A stretch of DNA of 21,209 nt from JBCDBH01 sp039184055 (GTDB lineage: Bacteria; Acidobacteriota; Thermoanaerobaculia; Multivoradales; J023). Each line of letters begins with the position of its first letter. Within the stretch, counting starts at the first letter, position 1. The stretch covers positions 1 through 21,209 of the forward strand of contig JBCDBH010000059.1 of NCBI GenBank assembly GCA_039184055.1. The letters are read 5' to 3'. Both the position numbers and the translations under genes were made by a program. The notes under the pieces are model-generated. The model was not told the DNA's origin. It saw nothing but the letters and a program-made list of their open reading frames with translations, and did no database searches. This document shows, piece by piece, positions 16,601 to 21,209 of the stretch.

Positions 16601-19600
16601 GCCGTGATGCTCGAAGAGGGCTTGTTCATCGGCGCCGAGCAACCCACCGTCTATCGAGGCGAGATCGAGCTCGACCCGGCGTGGAACCTCGATCGTCCCG
16701 CCGACGACCTGGTGCGCGACATCGATTTCGCGCTCGTCGGCAGCCTGCAGACCGATCTCCTCAGCCGTCTGATCGGGCGTGCCGCGACCACCGGCGACAT
16801 CGCCTTCGATATCAACCTCCGCGGGCCGCTCGGCGGTCTCTCCGGCTACGCGCGATTTCGTGGCCCGGACGCCGCGATCACCTTATTCGACCCGTATTAC
16901 ACGAGGCTCTCGGCTTTCGACATCTCGCTGGCGCTCGCCGATGGCGCGCTCGACATCGAACGCTTCGACACCGCGCTCAACGAGGGCACGTTGACCGTCG
17001 ACGGCGGGCGCGCGGAGGATGGAACGGTCGAGCTCACCGCCACGCTCGCCGATGTCCGCTACCGTGTCGATTACGGTCTGACCTCGGAGCTCGGTGGCAC
17101 GCTCACCTATCGCGGCGCGCCCGACGACGCGGGATCGTTGACCGGTCGTATCGACATCGAACGCGGCCTGCTGCAGCGAGATCTCGACCCGGATCGCGAG
17201 GTGCTCGACCGCATCGTCAACACCCTGGCCGGGGAAGCGGTCGCCCCGGCGGCGCCCGGCCCGCTCGACGCCATGGTGCTCGATATCGACGTCCGCACCA
17301 CCGAGGGCATCCGGGTCAAAAACAACGTCGCCGATCTCGACCTGCTGTGGGCGACGCCGATCAACATCCGTGGCTATCTCGGGCAGCCGCGGGTCGAAGG
17401 CACCATCGAGGTCACGCCACCGGGCTGGGTGTGGGCCTACGGTCAGACGCTGCGGGTCAACTCCGCGGCGCTCACCTTTCGTGGCGATCCGGCGATCGTT
17501 CCCGAGCTCGAGCTCGACACCACCAGCTCACTCGAGGAGCCGTCGATCGCCGAAGAAGGCGCGCGGCGGTTTCCGCTCGGTGATCTGCGAAGCACCAGCG
17601 ACTCGGGTCCCGGGCGCTGGCGGCGGCAACAAGAGGCCGACCAGAACGCCTACCTGGCGTCGAGCGTCGCCAGCTACTACGGTGATCGCCTCGCCGGCAG
17701 CCTCGATCAAAACCTCGGCACCGGCACCAGCCTCACCATCCGTCCGCTTTTCGTCTACGGCGTCAACGATCCTGGCGCCCGCTTTACCCTCAGCCAGGAA
17801 GTCTCGACCAATTTGAGCTTCGCGGTCTCGGTGGACCTCAACGAGGCCGGCGAGCAGACCTATTTGGTGGAAATCGACGATCTCCCCTTCTTGCCGCAGC
17901 TGGTCACCCAGGTCTACACCACCGACGAGGAAGAACAGGGCTCGGTCCTGCAGCAGCTGATCGAATTCGGTGGTGGTCCAACCATCGAAGAAGGCGGCCC
18001 GCGGCTCGACAACATCGACATCGACGCTCCCGAAGACGTGTCGGCCCGCAAGCTCCGACGCGCGCTGAGCTTCGAAAAAGGCGAGCCGCTACCCGAGGGC
18101 GCCGCCTTCGATATCGAGCTCGAGGTGGCCGACGCCTTGCGTGATCTCGGTTATCCCGGCGCCACCGTCACCGTCGAAACACGACCCGGCAAAAAAGACC
18201 GCGTCGATCTCGACATCGCGATCGAGCCCGGTCCCAAGGTCGACGTCGAGTTCCGAGGCGATGCCCCGTCACGTAAGGCACGCAAACGCATCGCCTCGTA
18301 CTACAGCCCGACGTTCTACGAGCCGGTCACCCTCGAAGACATGCTCGGTGAGACGCGACGCGCCCTGCGGGCCGACGGCTGTCTCGCCCCCACCGCGACC
18401 ATCCGCGTCGAAGAGCAGGGTGAGAGTCGACTGGTGATCGTCGACGGAGCGTGTGGTGACAAGGTCAAGCTCGCCAAGCCACGGTTCGAGGGTGTGGACG
18501 CCGAAGTGGCGACCGCGATCGCGCTGCGTTTTCCCAATCAAAGCCTGCGCGCCGAGTTGCTCGACGGCCTTGGCACCGCCGACGCGCGGATCCGCGCCGC
18601 CGGCGCCGCGCTCGGTCATCCTCGAGTGGAGGTGCTCGCTCGCCGGCTCGACGACAAGACCCCCGTCATCACCCTCGATGCCGGGCCGCGCCACCGGGTC
18701 AGTGACATTCGGATCGAAGGACTCGAACCCGAGCTCTTGGCCACGGTCGAGAACCAGCTCACCCCGGGTCCGATCGGCGAGCCGCAACGCGCCGGTGAGC
18801 TCAGCGGTCGCGCCATCGCCATCGAACGCCTGCTCCACCAGCAGGGCTACGCCGCTGCGCGCGTGCAAACTCGCTTCGCCGAGGACAACCGCTTGATCGC
18901 CGGGGCACCGAGCATCGACGTCGTCTACGACGTCGAACGCGGCCCGCTCGTCACCCTCACCGACGTCGACTTCGACGGTCTGCGCTCGGCCCGTCCCACG
19001 TGGGCCGAAAACGCCGCCGACCTCGACGTCGGTCAGCCCTTCAACCGTGAAGCGGTCGCCAACGCTCGTCGTCGGCTCTACGAAACCCAGGTCTTCGAAT
19101 CGGTGATGTCGCGAGTCGAGCGTGATGGTGGCGACACCACCGTCACCTTCGACGTGCGCGAGCGTGATCGTTTTCGGATCGCTTGGGGTGTGCTCTTTCA
19201 GACCGATACCGGGGCGAGCATCGTCCTCGACGCCCTCGACCGCAACCTGCTCGGCCGCGGCATCAACCTCGGGATTCGCGCGCGCTGGGAGGCGGACGAT
19301 CGCAGCGCCAAGATCTACGGCCGGCTTCCCACCCTTCTCGGCAGTCGCGCTTCGCTCGAAGTCTTCTTCGAAGACCGGCGCTTCGAAGACGAGGGGCTCA
19401 TCACCGAAATCCAAGACGGCACCGTGCAGCTCTCGATACCGCTACGCTCCGATCTTCTCGGGCGCATCCGTGGCCAGTACCGCACCTCACGCGTCTTCGA
19501 TCCCGAGCCGTTCGTCTGCGATCCCGACGACTTCTTCTGCTTTCCGATCGACATCGATTTCACCCTGAACCGGCCGATCATCGGTCTCGAGCTCATCCTC

Positions 19601-20188
19601 GACAACCGCGACGATCCCATCTACACCACGAGCGGCTGGTTCGCCACCGCCGATCTCAGCGGCGCCGGTGACTACATCGGCAGCGACTTCTCCTACCTGC
19701 GCTTCCTCGGTCACGTCAGCAACGCCCGGGTCATCAGTCAAATCGACGGTCGACCCATCGTCTGGGCGCAGAGCTACCGACTCGGTCTCGCCGACGCCTT
19801 CGACGGCCAAGAGCTCATTCGTGACGAACGCTTTTTCACCGGTGGCGAATACAGCCTGCGTGGCTACGACCGCGAAAGCGTCGGCCCCCAAGAACAGCTC
19901 GGTGACGACCTGCGTCGCCCCACCGGTGGCGAAGCTCTGCTCGTGCTCAACCAAGAGCTTCGCATCCCCACCTACGGCGACCTTCTCACCAGCGTGCTCT
20001 TCGTCGACGTCGGCAACATCTGGCGCGACCTCGGAGACATCGGTGACGACTACATCTGGAGCGCTGGTGTCGGCGCCCGCTTCAGCACCCCCGTCGGTCT
20101 GGTGCGGCTCGACGTCGCCTATCCTTTCGACCGCCAGGATGGCGACGACGAAGTGGTGTTCTACTTGGGATTGGGGAACGTGTTCTAG
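13640..20188 (+). CDS. TamB-TamA fusion: inner-membrane-anchored TamB-like domain joined to POTRA and Omp85 beta-barrel
   Basis: One uninterrupted 2182-residue frame. Residues 7-31 are a single inner-membrane anchor. Residues about 32-1430 are AsmA/TamB-like repetitive beta structure, rich in alternating Asp/Leu with strand patterns such as LDGTLDARLDD. The segment around 1150-1430 has the TamB C-terminal (DUF490) style, for example IDIERGLLQRD, IRGYLGQPRVEGTIEV and ALTFRGDPAIVPELELDT. From about 1455 to 1835 come roughly five POTRA-like modules. The rest is an Omp85/TamA barrel with GGEYSLRGYDRES (RGY at 2074-2076, the loop-6 motif), GEALLVLNQELR and a final ...LGLGNVF ending in Phe, the outer-membrane beta-signal. 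TamA and TamB are normally separate proteins that move lipids or outer-membrane proteins across the envelope; here they would form one chain from inner to outer membrane. I see only four cysteines, as two close pairs. Function is inferred from the families. Confidence 0.88.
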   Translation: MPPIRRLLIRSILVITALIVLAIIGAVLFLGSNSGAEWAYDLTRTTLAEADVAFEADGLAIRPLAGQATLDGVRVGAVDQPPFLTAERVDVTVALLSLLGRPTIRSLMIDSPRLDLDAPFPSGGASDEQETASGASAPVDILEIQIDDGSVSTTSLPDPVAELISGVSVGSLVLRGHWRDDAIDTEIERGTLRIVGRPPEEADDVDTEIITELRATVRGATLGPYDTDPIALDGDDLRLDGSARIGLGDGEPFFVDATIMLQPEALVPSATGSRIEADLTLDLRTLDGTLDARLDDVPGALLDALVELDPAVATDLIATKVDLDTKLELDGLDDARGNVDLVWWRDDEALARLSAVTVDADRPGITFDLDGEIPLPIDGSRSLDARLHLPALDAFDQTEILEAQADLDVADLDALRTVLVDRFPSIAPPILADLPLIGSLESIARASGPLLAPHLIANGTWRPTPDSRVVADADAYPADLKGTANLEIVDLPLDRLLDFESGRISGAVQLDGTIDAFTADATLDAENLGLGEDRPTVDRVTLRADADNTQIRFRALEAIAGERQLRADGTVQLDLAREDFIRGARFELAAERPSPSLDTATAELTLDAGTLSLDNLRATGQGGTLTASARAPLASLLALGDVTADPPTPMARGPVTVAARLPPTDAWRAILADWKIELPVALRGGFALDASLDPEALDEATATLSLVELSAGLVGAGLVDEGNEDGPTIAVDQSLELRLADRVATLAPTTLDIAGERITIGGDARLDPAWRPGAPPTELIRNGRLHLQAPQLDVGALAAAFGSELPVGLVTPVDFETEITPADLTATSSTLVLDTPRVELVGGTVTTDTALSVRLTDATVVLEPVVWRTEPRSDAEPLAFRTEARIELDSDWRPDRPPLDLLGPIQARLHALEPITNTSLAALFEAEESFGRDADFTIETGLDIEFTIDPDRPTAGQGRIELSDFVARFAELDVEADGPIVARLDDHAVMLEEGLFIGAEQPTVYRGEIELDPAWNLDRPADDLVRDIDFALVGSLQTDLLSRLIGRAATTGDIAFDINLRGPLGGLSGYARFRGPDAAITLFDPYYTRLSAFDISLALADGALDIERFDTALNEGTLTVDGGRAEDGTVELTATLADVRYRVDYGLTSELGGTLTYRGAPDDAGSLTGRIDIERGLLQRDLDPDREVLDRIVNTLAGEAVAPAAPGPLDAMVLDIDVRTTEGIRVKNNVADLDLLWATPINIRGYLGQPRVEGTIEVTPPGWVWAYGQTLRVNSAALTFRGDPAIVPELELDTTSSLEEPSIAEEGARRFPLGDLRSTSDSGPGRWRRQQEADQNAYLASSVASYYGDRLAGSLDQNLGTGTSLTIRPLFVYGVNDPGARFTLSQEVSTNLSFAVSVDLNEAGEQTYLVEIDDLPFLPQLVTQVYTTDEEEQGSVLQQLIEFGGGPTIEEGGPRLDNIDIDAPEDVSARKLRRALSFEKGEPLPEGAAFDIELEVADALRDLGYPGATVTVETRPGKKDRVDLDIAIEPGPKVDVEFRGDAPSRKARKRIASYYSPTFYEPVTLEDMLGETRRALRADGCLAPTATIRVEEQGESRLVIVDGACGDKVKLAKPRFEGVDAEVATAIALRFPNQSLRAELLDGLGTADARIRAAGAALGHPRVEVLARRLDDKTPVITLDAGPRHRVSDIRIEGLEPELLATVENQLTPGPIGEPQRAGELSGRAIAIERLLHQQGYAAARVQTRFAEDNRLIAGAPSIDVVYDVERGPLVTLTDVDFDGLRSARPTWAENAADLDVGQPFNREAVANARRRLYETQVFESVMSRVERDGGDTTVTFDVRERDRFRIAWGVLFQTDTGASIVLDALDRNLLGRGINLGIRARWEADDRSAKIYGRLPTLLGSRASLEVFFEDRRFEDEGLITEIQDGTVQLSIPLRSDLLGRIRGQYRTSRVFDPEPFVCDPDDFFCFPIDIDFTLNRPIIGLELILDNRDDPIYTTSGWFATADLSGAGDYIGSDFSYLRFLGHVSNARVISQIDGRPIVWAQSYRLGLADAFDGQELIRDERFFTGGEYSLRGYDRESVGPQEQLGDDLRRPTGGEALLVLNQELRIPTYGDLLTSVLFVDVGNIWRDLGDIGDDYIWSAGVGARFSTPVGLVRLDVAYPFDRQDGDDEVVFYLGLGNVF

Positions 20189-20204
20189 AGAGCGTTAGCC
20201 TGAG

Positions 20205-20966
20205 CTAGACACGCCGCGCCACAAAGAACTCGTAGGCGAAGAACTCAGCGTTGCGGCGATGCGAATCGGGCTCCGCGGCGAGCTGATCGAGTATGGCCAG
20301 AGCTTCGGTGTCGTCGGCATACGTGCGACGCAGCTCTGTGATCCGAGCCACCATCGGCGTGTAGAAATCGTCCCACCAGGCCTCGTCGGGCAAAGTGAAA
20401 TGGTCGACGAGCTCGAACTCGTGTGCGCGCACCTTCGCCACGCCATCTTCCACCCGGCCCATGGTCGGATACTCCTCGTCAAAGCCAGCCTTCAACTCGG
20501 CTGGTGGATCCTCCGTCAACCATACGGCATCGGTAAACGCGACATAGCCACCCGGGCGCAAAAGCCCATGGCAAACTTCGAGCGCTTTCTCGAGCCCGAT
20601 GTTGTAGAGCGCGCCCTCCGACCAGATCAGATCGAAACTCCCGGGTGACGCCTCGGGACGGGACATATCTCCCACCCTCGCCTCGATCCGCCCCGCCATC
20701 CCACGATCGACGACCGTAGCCCGTAGACGTTCGATACTCGGCGCATGGCTGTCGATCGCCACGATCGAACCCGAAGTCAACTCCGCGAGATGAAGCGTTT
20801 GCGCGCCCACACCACAACCCAAGTCGAGAATCCTCGGTGCTGCGGGCAGCTCGGCACACAATGCCAAAGCCCGAGCCGCAGAGGCGCGATTGCCCGGCCC
20901 CTGACGCGGCAAGCTCTCGTACACCTCGAAGAAAAGCTCCCACTGCCGGGAATCGGATTCGTTCAT
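20205..20966 (-). CDS. Class I SAM-dependent methyltransferase, substrate unknown
   Basis: A 253-residue cytosolic protein with the Rossmann-type SAM-binding fold. Motif I is DLGCGVG at residues 48-54, the acidic ribose-binding residue is Asp72 in VAIDSHAPS, the adenine-side motif is GDMS at about 99-102, and motif IV is FDLIWSEGALYNIG. Motif VI is LLRPGGYVAFTD. The C-terminal part has several aromatic residues (WWDDFY) that may form the substrate pocket. The start ATG 20964-20966 has GGGAG five bases upstream; the open frame extends further to 21035 without ribosome sites. It is convergent with the Tam fusion, only 16 bp between stops, and no clear terminator is visible between them. Nothing nearby identifies its substrate; small-molecule methylation is the general expectation for this UbiE-like group. 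Confidence 0.85.
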   Translation of the reverse strand: MNESDSRQWELFFEVYESLPRQGPGNRASAARALALCAELPAAPRILDLGCGVGAQTLHLAELTSGSIVAIDSHAPSIERLRATVVDRGMAGRIEARVGDMSRPEASPGSFDLIWSEGALYNIGLEKALEVCHGLLRPGGYVAFTDAVWLTEDPPAELKAGFDEEYPTMGRVEDGVAKVRAHEFELVDHFTLPDEAWWDDFYTPMVARITELRRTYADDTEALAILDQLAAEPDSHRRNAEFFAYEFFVARRV

Positions 20967-21057
20967 AAGCGCTCCCATTTCATGCTGACAATGGTCTGAA
21001 GCTACCAAAACGCGCAGGATGTGTCCGGAACTCACCTCGATCGACGTGATGAACTAG

Positions 21058-21209
21058 GCTTAGCCCGCGTTTCTCACCAAACGTCGTAGCGAGGCTTGGA
21101 AACGTGCGTGAGATCTGGGCAGCGCAGGGATGAGCGACCGGAGGCGTACCCGAAGGTACGTCGAGGGAGTGAAGAGCGAGCACGCCCAGAGATTGCGTGC
21201 GTTTCCAAG
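21058..21209. repeat. Structured palindromic intergenic repeat, cut by the window end
   Basis: Nested perfect inverted arms share one centre: 21095-21104 with 21200-21209 (CTTGGAAACG), 21115-21120 with 21184-21189 (CTGGGC), and 21145-21150 with 21155-21160 (CGTACC around CGAA). The segments between arms do not pair. Sequence at 21061-21078 (AGCCCGCGTTTCTCACC type) probably forms a further outer arm whose partner would lie beyond the window. It looks like a REP/MITE-type repetitive palindrome rather than a gene. No second copy was seen in the window. Confidence 0.6.

Noticed and set aside
18269..19414. Minus-strand 381-codon open frame
   Set aside because: It is antisense to the POTRA/barrel part of the Tam fusion, whose sense strand has clear motifs; no ribosome site or recognisable domain.
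1..21209. tRNA, rRNA, CRISPR array, transposase or prophage genes
   Set aside because: I looked for these by eye on both strands and saw none; only the palindromic element at the right end hints at mobile DNA.

Overview
Most of this window (about 1868-21209) is high-GC bacterial DNA from a Gram-negative organism. The envelope-spanning TamB/TamA machinery and the periplasmic protease and cupredoxin support that. Large Hanks-type Ser/Thr kinases, TPR proteins, an acyl-CoA desaturase and very frequent TCGA-type words fit a kinase-rich lineage such as Acidobacteriota or Myxococcota. That placement is inference; no rRNA or marker gene is present. The first ~1.87 kb does not belong to the same genome. 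It reads as an animal-like Ser-rich phosphoprotein exon preceded by AT-richer intron-like sequence, and it joins the bacterial DNA inside the HtrA protease gene near 1862-1872. The contig is therefore either an assembly chimera from a host-associated sample or, less likely, a real integration.

Layout of the bacterial part. Minus-strand group 1 is a Glu/Leu/Phe/Val dehydrogenase (5938-7116), a TPR-pseudokinase-kinase protein (2708-5842) and a 3'-truncated HtrA-like protease (1867-2646), with gaps of about 95 and 61 bp. Upstream, also on the minus strand, is a TPR protein (7431-8537) with its own terminator. A 340-bp divergent intergenic region then leads to a plus-strand membrane desaturase with a C-terminal 20-residue repeat and a strong terminator. 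Minus-strand group 2 is a secreted cupredoxin (12845-13579) whose 3' end overlaps a transmembrane Cache-like/HAMP/pseudo-cyclase/kinase receptor (10237-12861). Divergent from it is a 2182-residue protein (13640-20188) that fuses a TamB-like N-terminal part to a TamA/BamA-like POTRA and beta-barrel part. A convergent SAM methyltransferase (20205-20966) follows, and the window ends inside a palindromic intergenic repeat.

The most unusual points are: (1) the single-chain TamB-TamA fusion, predicted to run from inner to outer membrane; (2) two multidomain kinases that each carry a degenerate enzyme domain directly before an intact kinase, a pseudokinase in one and a class III cyclase-like domain in the other; (3) the animal/bacterial junction; (4) the structured 3'-terminal repeat, whose paired arms alternate with unpaired segments that resemble each other on the same strand; and (5) the PELPSL repeats on the desaturase tail.

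The window suggests envelope maintenance and sensing (Tam fusion, HtrA, desaturase, cupredoxin with receptor kinase), but no single pathway is proven by the gene order.
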